Assembly (NCBI GenBank): GCA_963800255.1
Contig: CAWDAK010000009.1
Coordinates: 62,001-126,000, forward strand
Direction: 5' to 3'
Length of the DNA stretch: 64,000 nt
Origin: DATFVA01 sp963800255
GTDB lineage: Bacteria; Bacteroidota; Ignavibacteria; Ignavibacteriales; Ignavibacteriaceae
The position numbers and the translations under genes are program-made. Positions within the stretch are counted from its first letter, which is position 1. Each line of letters begins with the position of its first letter. Positions 45,342-55,226 of this stretch are shown in pieces. Under the pieces are notes generated by a model. It had not been told where the DNA came from and ran no database searches. It saw only the letters and a list, made by a program, of their open reading frames with translations.

Positions 45342-45854
45342 GTGGCAAAAAGAATCATCCTTCCTGCGGCTATAATCTGCCTGGTAATTATCCTTACATC
45401 ATGCAACGAAGCTCCTCGAAAGAACCAGGTGAATATCAAAATTGATTCGGTTATATATAAGCCGGGAACCAAAGAGCCTTTTAACGGCAGATGGAAAGGG
45501 GAGATGGATAGTATGAAAATCGAATTTGATGTGGTAAATGGTAAAAAAGAGGGTAATTTCACGTCTTTTTATCCCAACGGGAAAGTACTTATGACCGGTG
45601 AAATGAAAAACAACCGCAATGAAGGTGAGTGGAAGTATTTTTACGACAACGGGCAGGTTGAATCCCTCGGTTTATTCAAAGACGACAGAGCGGATGGCAA
45701 ATGGGAATGGTATTATCCGGACGGTACTCTGAAACAAACCGGGTACTTTGATGCAGGACAAAGAGACAGTCTTTGGAAAACATACGACACATCCGGAACT
45801 TTAATTGATTCGACCATCGTTCAGCCGGACAGCGGGTTCGTAACACCACATTAA
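45342..45854 (+). CDS. lipoprotein with MORN-like (YwqK) repeats
   Basis: 170 residues, GTG start. The lipoprotein signal ends LVIILTSC. Three or four short repeats of the YwqK/MORN_2 type follow: GNFTSFYPNGKVLMTGEMKN, then EGEWKYFYDNGQVESLG and GKWEWYYPDGTLKQTGYF. Proteins of this kind are often antitoxin-like or surface recognition modules in Bacteroidota; no toxin is adjacent. It lies 15 bases after the HIT gene. Confidence 0.8.
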   Translation: MAKRIILPAAIICLVIILTSCNEAPRKNQVNIKIDSVIYKPGTKEPFNGRWKGEMDSMKIEFDVVNGKKEGNFTSFYPNGKVLMTGEMKNNRNEGEWKYFYDNGQVESLGLFKDDRADGKWEWYYPDGTLKQTGYFDAGQRDSLWKTYDTSGTLIDSTIVQPDSGFVTPH

Positions 45855-45907
45855 TTTCATTTTCTTTACTTTAAGTTTTACGTAAAAACGGAGACTATAT
45901 AAAGACT

Positions 45908-46657
45908 ATGAAATACAATAAACTAATTTTAATTACTGTTTTTTTATTTTCCTTTATCCAGTGGTATGGATGCTCCTCCTCCGAAGAGACAACCCGGAAA
46001 GAAGAGAAGGCAGTAACAGAAGAAAAAAAACCTATCCTTAAGCCCAACGAAGAAGTTGAAAGAGAGCTGATTAACAATCAAAACATAAAAAGCATCGACA
46101 AGATAAGTTTTGATTATGATAAGGACGGTAAACTTGTAAATGGTGAAAAACAGTCAACTATTAATTATGGTCCCAACGGTTTAATGAGCGGAACGGTTAT
46201 ATACGGGAAAAACAGTAAAGTAGACAATATTTACAAATATGACTACAACAAAAAAGATTACCGGATTCAAACTATAAGATATACTCCTGATCAGAAAGCA
46301 GACAAAAAATATACTTATGAGTACAACAAATACGGCAACAAGTTAAAATCAGTAAGGTACGACCTTAACGGTAAAATAGAGAAGTACTACATATATGTTT
46401 ACGATGATGATCAGAACCTTGTTGAGGAAGACTGGTACGATAGAAGCGGGAAGCTGGAATACAAAGTTGAATATGAATACAATAATGACGGCAGAAAGCG
46501 ATCAGCCACAACTTATAATGAAAAGGGGGAAATGCTATACCGGTACGAATACAAATACGATCAGAAAGGAAATGTACTCGAAGAAGAAAAATTTAATGAG
46601 GATAATAATCCCGTGGGAGTAATTCAGTATGTCTACAAATACTACGGAAAGGATTAA
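45908..46657 (+). CDS. lipoprotein with repeated tyrosine-rich motifs
   Basis: 249 residues. The signal is FLFSFIQWYGC with C22 as the likely lipidated residue, then a charged low-complexity spacer (about 25-60). The rest is built of short repeats resembling YD/RHS-type units: YTYEYNKYGNKLKSVRYDLN, then YIYVYDDDQNLVEEDWYDRS and YEYKYDQKGNVLEEEKFNED. These form beta hairpins in related proteins. The target is unknown. It lies 53 bases after the MORN-like lipoprotein and may be its functional partner. Confidence 0.75.
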   Translation: MKYNKLILITVFLFSFIQWYGCSSSEETTRKEEKAVTEEKKPILKPNEEVERELINNQNIKSIDKISFDYDKDGKLVNGEKQSTINYGPNGLMSGTVIYGKNSKVDNIYKYDYNKKDYRIQTIRYTPDQKADKKYTYEYNKYGNKLKSVRYDLNGKIEKYYIYVYDDDQNLVEEDWYDRSGKLEYKVEYEYNNDGRKRSATTYNEKGEMLYRYEYKYDQKGNVLEEEKFNEDNNPVGVIQYVYKYYGKD

Positions 46658-46730
46658 AAAATTCTTTGTTACCTGCAAAAATCATTGCAAAAAGATACGA
46701 TTAGTATTATTTTAACGATCTGAAAATTTC

Positions 46731-46804
46731 GGGCCCGTAGCTCAGTTGGTTAGAGCATCTGACTCATAATCAGAGGGTCGGTGGTTCAAGCCCATCCGGG
46801 CCCA
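46731..46804 (+). tRNA. tRNA with CAU anticodon (Met, or Ile2 if lysidine-modified)
   Basis: A 74-nt cloverleaf. The acceptor is GGGCCCG/CGGGCCC with discriminator A, the D arm is AGCTCAGTTGGTTAGAGC, the anticodon loop is CTCATAA (CAU) and the T arm is GGTTCAAGCCC. It is not initiator tRNA: the first acceptor pair is G-C, where bacterial initiator tRNAs lack a Watson-Crick pair. Elongator Met and Ile2 both carry CAU; the body cannot settle which. Confidence 0.9.
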
Positions 46805-46809
46805 CAAAG

Positions 46810-46842
46810 AAAGCCTTAAAACAATAGTTTTAAGGCTTTTTG
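46810..46842 (+). terminator. terminator after the CAU tRNA
   Basis: A perfect 13-bp stem (46810-46822 with 46827-46839) with a 4-nt AATA loop; the run of T at 46837-46841 closes it. It is among the strongest terminators in the window. Confidence 0.88.
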
Positions 46843-47006
46843 ATTTTAAATATTTACTGATTATCCGGAGAGTTTTACTCGTTCATGTCGATCAAATCAA
46901 ATTGTGCGTTCTTTCAAGGTTTGAATATTTCAGAAAGTGAAAAGGTTAATACCTTCAGGAAATAATAGATGATTTTCAAGTTAATGGAGGTTTGAAATTT
47001 TCCTGA

Positions 47007-48728
47007 TTATATAGTTTTTTTTATCAAGTTATCTGCCTTCCTGCTTTTAGCCATTTTCTTCTGATCTTGTACGAACCTTTCAGCTTTTGCTTTTTCCATC
47101 TTAATAATCTTAATCGTTTCTGATTCCTCTTCTTTAAACTCAGATCTTAAAAGAACGATATTAGCTTCTGTTGCGGCACGTTTGACTTCTAATCCATTTC
47201 GTTTGCGTTCGATTTCCTGCTGACGTAAAAGCTGCTCTTCATTGTTTTTAGCTTCCTGAGATAAACGGGCGGAACCCGTTAATACGCCTTCTGCACCGAT
47301 ATAGACATCAAGCAGATCGATTCCATGCTCAGTCAATATAAATTCGCGGATCTGATTGGAATGTGCCATACCGCGGGATTTAAGAATGTACAAACCTCTG
47401 TTACGTTCTCCGCCTATTTCAATATCTCGTAGTAGAAGCCAGGTATCGATTAGTGAGGAGATTGACATATCTGTAAGTTCCTGATTCTCACCTGTTGTTG
47501 TGAGACTTGCAAATAACCCTGTGATATTCCTCATCTTTAGAAAATCCACCAATCGAAGCAGCATTATTTTGACTTCTGTTTGATTGCTTCCGATAACGAA
47601 AGCATCGATTGGGTCCAGAATGACTATTTGCGGTTCAATTTTATTAATTAACTTTATGCTCGTTGTCAGATGATGTTCCAAACCATGGAGTGTAGGCCGT
47701 GTGGCATGAAAGTGAAGCAATCCCTGTTTCACCCAACGTTCCAGTCTGATACCGATGGAAGACATATTACGCATAAACTGACTGGGAGATTCTTCAAAAG
47801 CAAAATAGAGCACCCGCTCACCACGTCTGCAGGCAGCGTCAACAAATTGTGCCGCAAGACTAGTCTTACCTGTTCCTGCGGTCCCCGAAACGAGCACTGA
47901 ACTGCCGCGAAAGTAACCTTTACCGGAGAGCATCGTATCAAGGCGCGGAATGCCAGTGGAAATTCTTTCTCTGGAGGCAGTATGGTTCAATCCCAGTGAA
48001 GTTACAGGCAGAACAGAAAACCCATCCTCATCAATTAGGAAAGGATATTCATTAGTGCCATGTGTTGAACCCCGGTATTTAACAATGCGCAATCGCCGTA
48101 TGGATGATTGATCGGTAACCCGGTGATCCAGAAGGATTACACAGTCGGAAACATATTCTTCAAGACCCTGGCGAGTTAATAGATTATCACCTCTTTCGCC
48201 GGTTATGATTGCAGTAACATGCTTCTTTTTCAACCAGCCGAACAACCGGCGTAATTCTGTGCGTACAGCTGTAGGGTTTGGCAGTGCTGAAAAAAGTGAT
48301 TCAATCGTATCCAGAACAATACGCCTGGCTCCTATGCTTTCAATCGCCTGGTGGATCCTGACGAATAAGCCGTTCAAATCATATTCTCCCCTCAGTTCAA
48401 TTTCACCGCGTTCAATATGAATATGTTCAAGCAAAACCTTTTTATTAGCAATCAGACGTTCCAGATTGAAACCTAATGAAGCTACGTTTGCAATAAGTTC
48501 TTTTGACGTCTCTTCAAAAGAAATGAATACACCGGGTTCATTATATAATGCCGCACCGCTAATGATGAACTCCATTGCAAAGAGAGTTTTCCCACAACCT
48601 GCTCCGCCGCATACAAGTGTGGGCCTACCTTTTGGCAGTCCGCCGCCGGTAATTTCATCGAAACCTTGAATACTGGTTGGTGATTTGGGAAGGATAATTT
48701 GTTTTGATTGAATTTTTCTTGTTTTCAT
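47007..48728 (-). CDS. kaiC: KaiC-like double RecA ATPase with coiled-coil tail
   Basis: 573 residues with two KaiC domains. Walker A sites are GGAGCGKT (41-48) and SGTAGTGKT (281-289); the catalytic glutamate pairs are E72/E73 and E312/E313. The autophosphorylation sites of cyanobacterial KaiC align with S424/S425 (ISSLIDT, where KaiC has ISTITDT). The C-terminus, from GSARLSQEAKNNEEQLLRQQ to residue 573, is a charged coiled coil rather than the short KaiA-binding tail. No kaiA or kaiB is in the window. The gene is divergent from a multi-PAS kinase at 49085 across 356 bases. In non-cyanobacteria such KaiCs serve signalling or stress roles. Confidence 0.93.
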   Translation of the reverse strand: MKTRKIQSKQIILPKSPTSIQGFDEITGGGLPKGRPTLVCGGAGCGKTLFAMEFIISGAALYNEPGVFISFEETSKELIANVASLGFNLERLIANKKVLLEHIHIERGEIELRGEYDLNGLFVRIHQAIESIGARRIVLDTIESLFSALPNPTAVRTELRRLFGWLKKKHVTAIITGERGDNLLTRQGLEEYVSDCVILLDHRVTDQSSIRRLRIVKYRGSTHGTNEYPFLIDEDGFSVLPVTSLGLNHTASRERISTGIPRLDTMLSGKGYFRGSSVLVSGTAGTGKTSLAAQFVDAACRRGERVLYFAFEESPSQFMRNMSSIGIRLERWVKQGLLHFHATRPTLHGLEHHLTTSIKLINKIEPQIVILDPIDAFVIGSNQTEVKIMLLRLVDFLKMRNITGLFASLTTTGENQELTDMSISSLIDTWLLLRDIEIGGERNRGLYILKSRGMAHSNQIREFILTEHGIDLLDVYIGAEGVLTGSARLSQEAKNNEEQLLRQQEIERKRNGLEVKRAATEANIVLLRSEFKEEESETIKIIKMEKAKAERFVQDQKKMAKSRKADNLIKKTI

Positions 48729-49084
48729 TCTAACTACTCTTAAATATTTATAAGTGTCTTTTAAAATAATTTTCAGGATTAATCGGTTATCAAAATTAGT
48801 TGTGGATAACTTTTATTGAATAATAGAAAAATCCCCATCACAATAAAATAGACCAAAAGGATGAAAAAGGAATTAATTCGTTAAAAATCTTAACCACCTC
48901 AGTTTATTGCATCCAAAAGATGTAATCCCTATTTCAACCCTTTGGGGGATTTTTCCATCCCTTTATTTAACTTAATTTGATTATCAACAGAGAAATATGC
49001 TTTCAATCGAAGAATCAAAATACATGCGAATGACACCATATACCTGGGCCTGGTATTGTATGGATGTGTGAAGGAGAAAATTAA
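48729..49084. other. divergent intergenic region between kaiC and the PAS kinase
   Basis: About 356 AT-rich bases, no coding frame or clear hairpin. It must hold both promoters and any shared operator. The ribosome site of the rightward gene (AAGGAG at 49072-49077) marks its end. Confidence 0.5.
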
Positions 49085-52021
49085 GTGAATTTAAAAAAGA
49101 ATGGAATAAGGAAAGGATTAAAAATGGGGAAGTTTTATCCCAAGGTTCCGGTTAAAATTGAATACTCGCAAACTGGGCAAGATGAAGTAAAGAAGAGCGT
49201 AAGTTTGCCTCTTTATAGTACGGGTGGACTTTCAGAAAAAAAACTGGCCGATTCCGAAATCCGTTACCGCCGCTTATTCGAATCTGCGAAGGATGGTATT
49301 ATTATTCTTGATGCAGAAACGGGTAAAATTGTCGACGTAAATCCTTTCTTAATAGAACTGCTGGGATATTCAAAAGAAGAATTTGTTAACAAATTTATTT
49401 GGGAGATAGGATCTTTCTCAAATGTTCTTTCTAATATTGAAAATTTATTAGAATTACAGCAGAAAAAATATGTTCGTTATGATAATTTACCACTTGAAAC
49501 TTTCGACGGGAAATTAGTTAATGTAGAATTCGTGAGTAATGTCTACCTGGTTAACGGTGAAAACGTAATTCAATGCAATATAAGAGACATCACTTTAAGG
49601 CGGCAACAAGAAATAGAAATTGCCGGCCTTAGTCGTATCTATCTAGTTCTAAGTGCAATCAATAGAATGCTTGTAAGAGTACGGAATTTGGATGAACTGT
49701 TTAAAGAGACTTGTGAAATATCTGTTTCAAAGGGTAACTATAATATGGTTTGGGTAGGCTTAATTGATAAAAAAAAGAATTCAGTTTTTCCCGTTGCCTC
49801 GAACGGAGAGGCTGAAGAATATCTTAAAAATATTATAATTTCTTTAGGAAATGATTACGAAAACCTTGGTACAGCAGGCAGAGCAATACTCGATAATCGA
49901 AATATTGTCAATAATAATATTAAAGAGGATAAAATATTATACTCCATACGTTATGAAGATTTGAAAATGGACTTTAATTCTGTCGCAAGTTTTCCTTTGA
50001 GTGATAATGGTGAGGTCAGTGCCGTAATTTCATTTTATTCCAGTAAGGTAAATCATTTCAATACCCAGGAAGTTACGCTCCTTCAGGAATTAGCTGATGA
50101 TGTATCGTTTTCAATGCGTACAATTAAACAAGAAGAATTACGTAGACAAGTTGAGCATGAACATAAAAAATTATCAATAGCTGTTGATCAAAGCCCTGCT
50201 TCTATCGTAATAACATCAACGGATGGTGAAATTGAATATGTAAATAGAAAGTTCTGTGAAGTTACCGGATACAGTATGGCTGAAGTAATTGGGAAAAACC
50301 CACGCATTTTAAAATCCGGTTCGCAGGATAATATATTTTATAAAGAGTTATGGGAGACGGTTTTAGCTGGTAATGAATGGAAGGGTGAACTGCTTAATAA
50401 AAAGAAAAATGGTGATTTATATTGGGAGTCAGCATTGATTTCTCCCTTAATAAATGAAAATGGCAACATAACGCATTTAATTGCCGTGAAAGAGGATATT
50501 ACAGAGCAAAGGAAAATCAGGGCAGAATTACTGTATATTGAAGAAAGATATAGATCCATTTTTAATAACTCGGTTGAACTAGTCTATATTTTAGATTTAC
50601 AAGGAAACATACTTGAAGTAAATCACAAAGCGCTATCTCTTTTTGGATATACAGAAAAGGAAGCTAAAGGGCTGAATATCTCTGACATTTTGGACCCTAT
50701 TGATTTGCAAACTGCTAAAATTAATATAGAGTATGTAGTTGCAAATGGTGCCAATAAGGATCTTCAGGAATATACATTTATCACAAAGGATAGAAAAAAT
50801 ATTTTTGTTGAAACTACAGGGGTTCGGATAGATAAAGATGGTAAGCCTTTTGGTATAATGGGTATTGCACGGGATATCACATTGCATAAACAGGCAAAAG
50901 ATGAATTGGAAGAGAGTGAAAATAAGTACAAAAGCCTTTTTGAGAAAATGCTTGACGGAGTTTACAAGAGTACCCATGAAGGAAAATTCATCCAGGTAAA
51001 CGATGCAATGGTAAAAATGCTGGGATACGATAATAAAGAAGAACTTTACAATTTGAACATTAAATCCCATTTGTATTTTAAAGATGGGGACCGCGAGAGC
51101 GCAGCTCTTGAGGAAAAGTATGAAGAAATGGCAATTTTCCGTCTTAAGAAAAAAGATGGATCTGAGATCTGGGTTGAAGATCACGGGCGGCATATATTGA
51201 ATGATGATGGCAATGTATTATATCATGAGGGAATTATGCGTGATGTAACTGAACGTCTCTGTGCTGAGCAAGAATTGATTCGAGCCAAAGAAAAAGCAGA
51301 AGAGATGAATAAGCTCAAATCTAATTTTCTGTCGAATATGAGCCACGAACTTCGTACTCCGCTTATAGGAATTTTGGGATATGCAGAGTTCCTTGAAAAC
51401 GAACTAACTAATAAAGAATTAATCGGAATGGTTGAAATAATAAAAACAAGCGGTCAAAGATTGAATACTACCCTGAACAATATTCTGGATATTTCCAAAA
51501 TCGAAAGTGAAACAAAAAGTATTGAAATAAAGCTTCTGGATATATTGAAGTATTTAAAGGAACAGGTAAAATTTTTCAAACCAGCTGCTGAAAATAAAGG
51601 TTTAGTCATTATTTACAAGCCTGGGAGTAGTAGATTAAAAGCATATATTAACGAAGAAATGTTCGTGTCAATAATAAGTAATTTGTTAAACAACGCAATA
51701 AAGTTTACCGAGCAAGGAAGCATAACTATAACCGCTGATTTGGTGAAGGACAAAGCGAGAATAGCTGTTACGGATACTGGTATCGGTGTATCTGTTGAAA
51801 ACCAGGAAGTGATATTTGAACCATTCAGACAGGAAAGCGAAGGTTTAAGCCGATATTATCAAGGGACAGGATTGGGTTTAACTATAGCCAAGAATTTTGC
51901 TGAACTAATGGATGGGACAATTAACATTAAAAGCCAACCCGGCGAGGGAAGCACATTTACCCTGGTACTTCCTGTTAGTTTAACAGCCGAAAATAAATTT
52001 ATAAATACTGAATGGAAATAA
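49085..52021 (+). CDS. multi-PAS/GAF sensor histidine kinase
   Basis: 978 residues, no membrane helix, so a cytoplasmic sensor. The start is GTG 49085, seven bases after AAGGAG; an ATG at 49124 is a possible alternative. Domains: PAS (about 57-165), GAF (179-342), PAS (360-480), PAS (482-600), PAS (608-727), HisKA with H754 in NMSHELRTPLIGILGYAEF, and a complete ATPase domain (855-965) with N box LLNNAIKFT, G1 VTDTGIGVS and G2 GTGLGLTIAKN. No receiver is fused; instead the stop overlaps the response regulator by 10 bases. It is divergent from kaiC, which may feed or follow this pathway. Confidence 0.92.
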   Translation: MNLKKNGIRKGLKMGKFYPKVPVKIEYSQTGQDEVKKSVSLPLYSTGGLSEKKLADSEIRYRRLFESAKDGIIILDAETGKIVDVNPFLIELLGYSKEEFVNKFIWEIGSFSNVLSNIENLLELQQKKYVRYDNLPLETFDGKLVNVEFVSNVYLVNGENVIQCNIRDITLRRQQEIEIAGLSRIYLVLSAINRMLVRVRNLDELFKETCEISVSKGNYNMVWVGLIDKKKNSVFPVASNGEAEEYLKNIIISLGNDYENLGTAGRAILDNRNIVNNNIKEDKILYSIRYEDLKMDFNSVASFPLSDNGEVSAVISFYSSKVNHFNTQEVTLLQELADDVSFSMRTIKQEELRRQVEHEHKKLSIAVDQSPASIVITSTDGEIEYVNRKFCEVTGYSMAEVIGKNPRILKSGSQDNIFYKELWETVLAGNEWKGELLNKKKNGDLYWESALISPLINENGNITHLIAVKEDITEQRKIRAELLYIEERYRSIFNNSVELVYILDLQGNILEVNHKALSLFGYTEKEAKGLNISDILDPIDLQTAKINIEYVVANGANKDLQEYTFITKDRKNIFVETTGVRIDKDGKPFGIMGIARDITLHKQAKDELEESENKYKSLFEKMLDGVYKSTHEGKFIQVNDAMVKMLGYDNKEELYNLNIKSHLYFKDGDRESAALEEKYEEMAIFRLKKKDGSEIWVEDHGRHILNDDGNVLYHEGIMRDVTERLCAEQELIRAKEKAEEMNKLKSNFLSNMSHELRTPLIGILGYAEFLENELTNKELIGMVEIIKTSGQRLNTTLNNILDISKIESETKSIEIKLLDILKYLKEQVKFFKPAAENKGLVIIYKPGSSRLKAYINEEMFVSIISNLLNNAIKFTEQGSITITADLVKDKARIAVTDTGIGVSVENQEVIFEPFRQESEGLSRYYQGTGLGLTIAKNFAELMDGTINIKSQPGEGSTFTLVLPVSLTAENKFINTEWK

Positions 52022-52443
52022 TTAATAATATAGGACGTAATAACAACGGATCACAAAAGCAAAAATTGTTATTTGTGGAAGATGATATCGTAACCATAAA
52101 TGTGGTTAAAAGATTATTGAAGGATAAATATGAGGTTTACAGCGCAAACAATGGTGAATCCGCGTTAGAAATGGCTACTGAAGATGATTTTGACGCTTTT
52201 TTAATCGACATTGGTCTACCGGGGAAAATGAACGGAATAATTACCGCTAAAGAACTTAAAAAAATTAAAGACAACAAGGAGAAACCCTTTATTGCAGTAA
52301 CTGCCTATGCTATGCAGGGAGATAAGAATTTTTTTCTTGCTGAGGGATTAACTCACTACATTTCCAAACCTTTCAACTTTCAGACTTTTATTAAATTGAT
52401 TGAGACTGCCTTGATAGAAATGGAGAATGCTAAAAAACACTAA
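52012..52443 (+). CDS. response regulator partner of the PAS kinase
   Basis: 143 residues: a short N-terminal extension (MEIINNIGRNNNGSQKQK) and a receiver with VEDDIVTINVVKRLL, acceptor aspartate in FLIDIGLPGKMNG, switch threonine in VTAYAMQG and lysine in ISKPFNFQTF. It has no output domain. It overlaps the kinase stop by 10 bases, so the two are translationally coupled and certainly cognate. Confidence 0.92.
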   Translation: MEIINNIGRNNNGSQKQKLLFVEDDIVTINVVKRLLKDKYEVYSANNGESALEMATEDDFDAFLIDIGLPGKMNGIITAKELKKIKDNKEKPFIAVTAYAMQGDKNFFLAEGLTHYISKPFNFQTFIKLIETALIEMENAKKH

Positions 52444-52481
52444 AGGTTTCTATTACGAGGAGGGTTGGAAAAATTATTTAT

Positions 52482-53387
52482 CTAGTGTTTCTTTAAAAAG
52501 GTGCCGTCCTGTAATTCTTCAAATGCCTTCTTTAATTCTCCCTGGGTGTTCATTACGATGGGGCCATACCAGGCTACCGGTTCTTTTAATGGTCTGCCTG
52601 ATATAAGAAGAAACCGGATTCCCTGATCTCCTGCCTGCACGGTAACTTCATCACCACTGTCAAATAATAGCAGCGATCTGTTATCTGCTTCGACGGGGGG
52701 ATGGGTGTCAAGCCAGCCAACACTTTCGGTGGGAACTGAGAGCGGGCCGGACGCATTGGAGAACTTTCCTGATCCTTCAAAGACGTATGCAAATGCATTA
52801 TTCCTTGTGTCTATAGGCAGGGATTTTCTTTTTCCTGCAGGAACAAAAATATCGATATAAACGGGATCGGCAGCGATTCCTTCAACCGGACCTCTTTTGC
52901 CCCAGAAACTTCCGCAAACGAGCCTCACTTTTGTTCCGTCATCCTCAGTTATTTCAGGTATATCAGGGGCTTTGATTTCCTGGTAGCGGGGGGGAGTCAT
53001 CTTTAAAGACTTTGGAAGATTTGCCCATAGCTGAAATCCGTGCATTCTGCCAGTATTATCGCCTTTCGGCATTTCCTGGTGTATGATACCGCTTCCTGCG
53101 GTCATCCACTGAATGTCACCCGACGATATCACACCCTTGTTTCCCATACTATCGCCATGTTCAACGCTTCCTGCAAGCACATAAGTTATCGTTTCAATTC
53201 CTCTGTGAGGGTGCCACGGAAAACCTGCCAGGTAATCTTCAGGTCTCTCATTCCGGAAGTCATCAAGGAGGAGAAACGGATCAGCTTCGGCGGGATCACC
53301 GAAACCAATTGCCCGTCTGAGATTGACACCGGCTCCTTCGGTTGTGGGCTGAGCTTTTAATATCTTTTTTACGGGACGTATAGACAT
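52482..53387 (-). CDS. pirin-family bicupin
   Basis: 301 residues from ATG 53387, chosen because AAAGGA precedes it and MSIRPVKKIL is the usual pirin start; a longer frame exists upstream. The N-terminal cupin has the metal ligands HPHRGIETITYVLAGSVEHG and a later HQEMP glutamate. Pirins act as redox sensors or quercetin 2,3-dioxygenase-like enzymes; the cell role here is not evident. It is divergent from a GH18 chitinase across 160 bases. Confidence 0.9.
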   Translation of the reverse strand: MSIRPVKKILKAQPTTEGAGVNLRRAIGFGDPAEADPFLLLDDFRNERPEDYLAGFPWHPHRGIETITYVLAGSVEHGDSMGNKGVISSGDIQWMTAGSGIIHQEMPKGDNTGRMHGFQLWANLPKSLKMTPPRYQEIKAPDIPEITEDDGTKVRLVCGSFWGKRGPVEGIAADPVYIDIFVPAGKRKSLPIDTRNNAFAYVFEGSGKFSNASGPLSVPTESVGWLDTHPPVEADNRSLLLFDSGDEVTVQAGDQGIRFLLISGRPLKEPVAWYGPIVMNTQGELKKAFEELQDGTFLKKH

Positions 53388-53547
53388 ATTAATTCCTTTC
53401 ACAATGATTTCCCGCGGCAACACGGAATCACTCTGGATTATATTTGCATTGAAATTAATTTTACTCGACAAAAGAAAATAACGAAATATTTAATAAATAT
53501 TTATTAATGTTAGTTATTTTAATATGTAGAATAAACCAAAGACTCAA

Positions 53548-55134
53548 ATGTCACTTAAAGAAATTATAATATTTGTTCTGCTTTTTGTTCCTCTTATCGC
53601 TGCTCAGAAAAAAGAAATAGTTGCATTTTTTCCTGAATGGCGCGTGAAGGGAAATAATCCATATTTTGTTAAGGATATAGAAGCAAGGGGTTCAGCAGAT
53701 AAGATAACTGTCCTGAACTATGCCTTCATTATTCCCCGGGCCGATTCAGCCGGAAGAATTCTCCCCGGTTTTCTTGATCCTTACTACGCCTACCGGCAGA
53801 TCTATTCATCAGAAATGAGTATCGATGGAATTGCAGATGATTCGGCAAACACATTAAGGGGACAGTTCAACCAGTTGAAAAAATTAAAGCAAAGGCACCC
53901 GGACCTGAAGATTGTTCTTTCAATAGGAGGATGGGAAGGTTCTACATATTTTTCGGATGCTGTTCGAACTCCCGAATCACGGGAATATTTTATTGACCAA
54001 TGCATAAAAAGATTCATTTCCGGTGATCTGCCTGAAGTAAACGGGGCGGGGGGAGAGAATTCTGCAGCCGGAATCTTTGACGGGTTTGATATCGACTGGG
54101 AATACCCTGTAAAGGGGGGGCTGAAAGAAACCCGCCATAACCCGGATGACAGCGATAACTTATCAAAGTTTCTGGAGCTTTTCAGAACTAAACTTGACTC
54201 ATTAAATCCCGCATTCCTTCTTACTGCAGCTATACCAGCAACAGAGAAATCCCTGAGTTATTTTAACCTTTATGATGATCAGAAGTTTCTCGATTGGTAC
54301 AATGTGATGACCTTTGATTATACTGGAGCGTGGGATCCTTATACAGGCCATATGACAGGACTTCTTTCTTCACCGGCTGATACTGCTTACGACAGAGAAA
54401 GGAATTCATTCGATAAAACCATAAGGCTCTTGAATTGTGTTTACAGGGTAAGTGCGTCTAAACTGGTTCCTGCGGCAGCGTTCTATGGAAGAGCCTGGGG
54501 CAAAGTCGACTCACAAAGTTTTGGCCCTGGATCGACCGGAAGTGAAATTACCGCTGATACTACAGAAGGAGTTAAAACTTTTTCCGATCTGAAAAAACTG
54601 ATCGGGGATAGTTATCAGCTTTATTGGGATAGCGCTGCAATGGCTCCTTATCTGTTCAACTCTGCCGGGAAGATATTTATAACTTTTGATGATGAAAAGT
54701 CCATCGCTCTGAAGTTGCATTATGTTAGGGCTTACAATTTAAGGGGATTGATGTTCTGGGAAATAAGCGGTGATGATTCATCAGGAACACTGGTTGAAGT
54801 TATTTATAATGGAAATATGCCCGATGCTGTACCACTTAATAAGGCGGGAAATTCTTCTCCAGCAATCGAGATTATAAAACCCTCAGAGAATGACTGGATA
54901 AATGAAGGCTCTAATATAATTATCAATACGAAATATTCAGATCCTCGAGGTAAAATTATAAAGGCAGAGTTTTTCGGGGATGGAAATTCTTTAGGGTATT
55001 CTACTCAGGAACCTTTTAGCTGGGTCTGGTTCAACGTTCCGCAGGGGAGACATACAATCACCGTTTCGGTTGAAGATGTTAACGGTTCTGTAAGTAAATC
55101 GACACCTGTCTCTTTTGCCGTGAGGAAACGGTAA
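53548..55134 (+). CDS. secreted glycoside hydrolase family 18 (chitinase-like)
   Basis: 528 residues with signal peptide ending PLIAAQ. The GH18 barrel shows the SxGG strand (SIGGWEGS, 125-132) and the catalytic motif FDGFDIDWEYP with D181, D183 and E185; YNVMTFDYTGAWDP and GLMFWEISGDDSSG complete the barrel. A C-terminal Ig-like domain (about 440-528) contains IEIIKPSENDWINEGSNIII. It should cleave chitin or other GlcNAc polymers outside the cell. There is no T9SS domain, so it leaves by another route or stays at the envelope. Confidence 0.92.
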   Translation: MSLKEIIIFVLLFVPLIAAQKKEIVAFFPEWRVKGNNPYFVKDIEARGSADKITVLNYAFIIPRADSAGRILPGFLDPYYAYRQIYSSEMSIDGIADDSANTLRGQFNQLKKLKQRHPDLKIVLSIGGWEGSTYFSDAVRTPESREYFIDQCIKRFISGDLPEVNGAGGENSAAGIFDGFDIDWEYPVKGGLKETRHNPDDSDNLSKFLELFRTKLDSLNPAFLLTAAIPATEKSLSYFNLYDDQKFLDWYNVMTFDYTGAWDPYTGHMTGLLSSPADTAYDRERNSFDKTIRLLNCVYRVSASKLVPAAAFYGRAWGKVDSQSFGPGSTGSEITADTTEGVKTFSDLKKLIGDSYQLYWDSAAMAPYLFNSAGKIFITFDDEKSIALKLHYVRAYNLRGLMFWEISGDDSSGTLVEVIYNGNMPDAVPLNKAGNSSPAIEIIKPSENDWINEGSNIIINTKYSDPRGKIIKAEFFGDGNSLGYSTQEPFSWVWFNVPQGRHTITVSVEDVNGSVSKSTPVSFAVRKR

Positions 55135-55226
55135 ACAAGTTAAATCGTTGCTAATTTGACTTATGTCATGGTTTCCCCCGTTTTGCAGCATTAAGTTTCA
55201 TCTGTAACATAATAAATGGTGAGGCT

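Noticed and set aside
47670..48669. Plus-strand open frames opposite kaiC
   Set aside because: They are shadows of the well-supported KaiC frame and show no protein family features.
53388..53471. Upstream start of the pirin gene
   Set aside because: The added residues are not pirin-like and the ATG at 53387 has a ribosome site.
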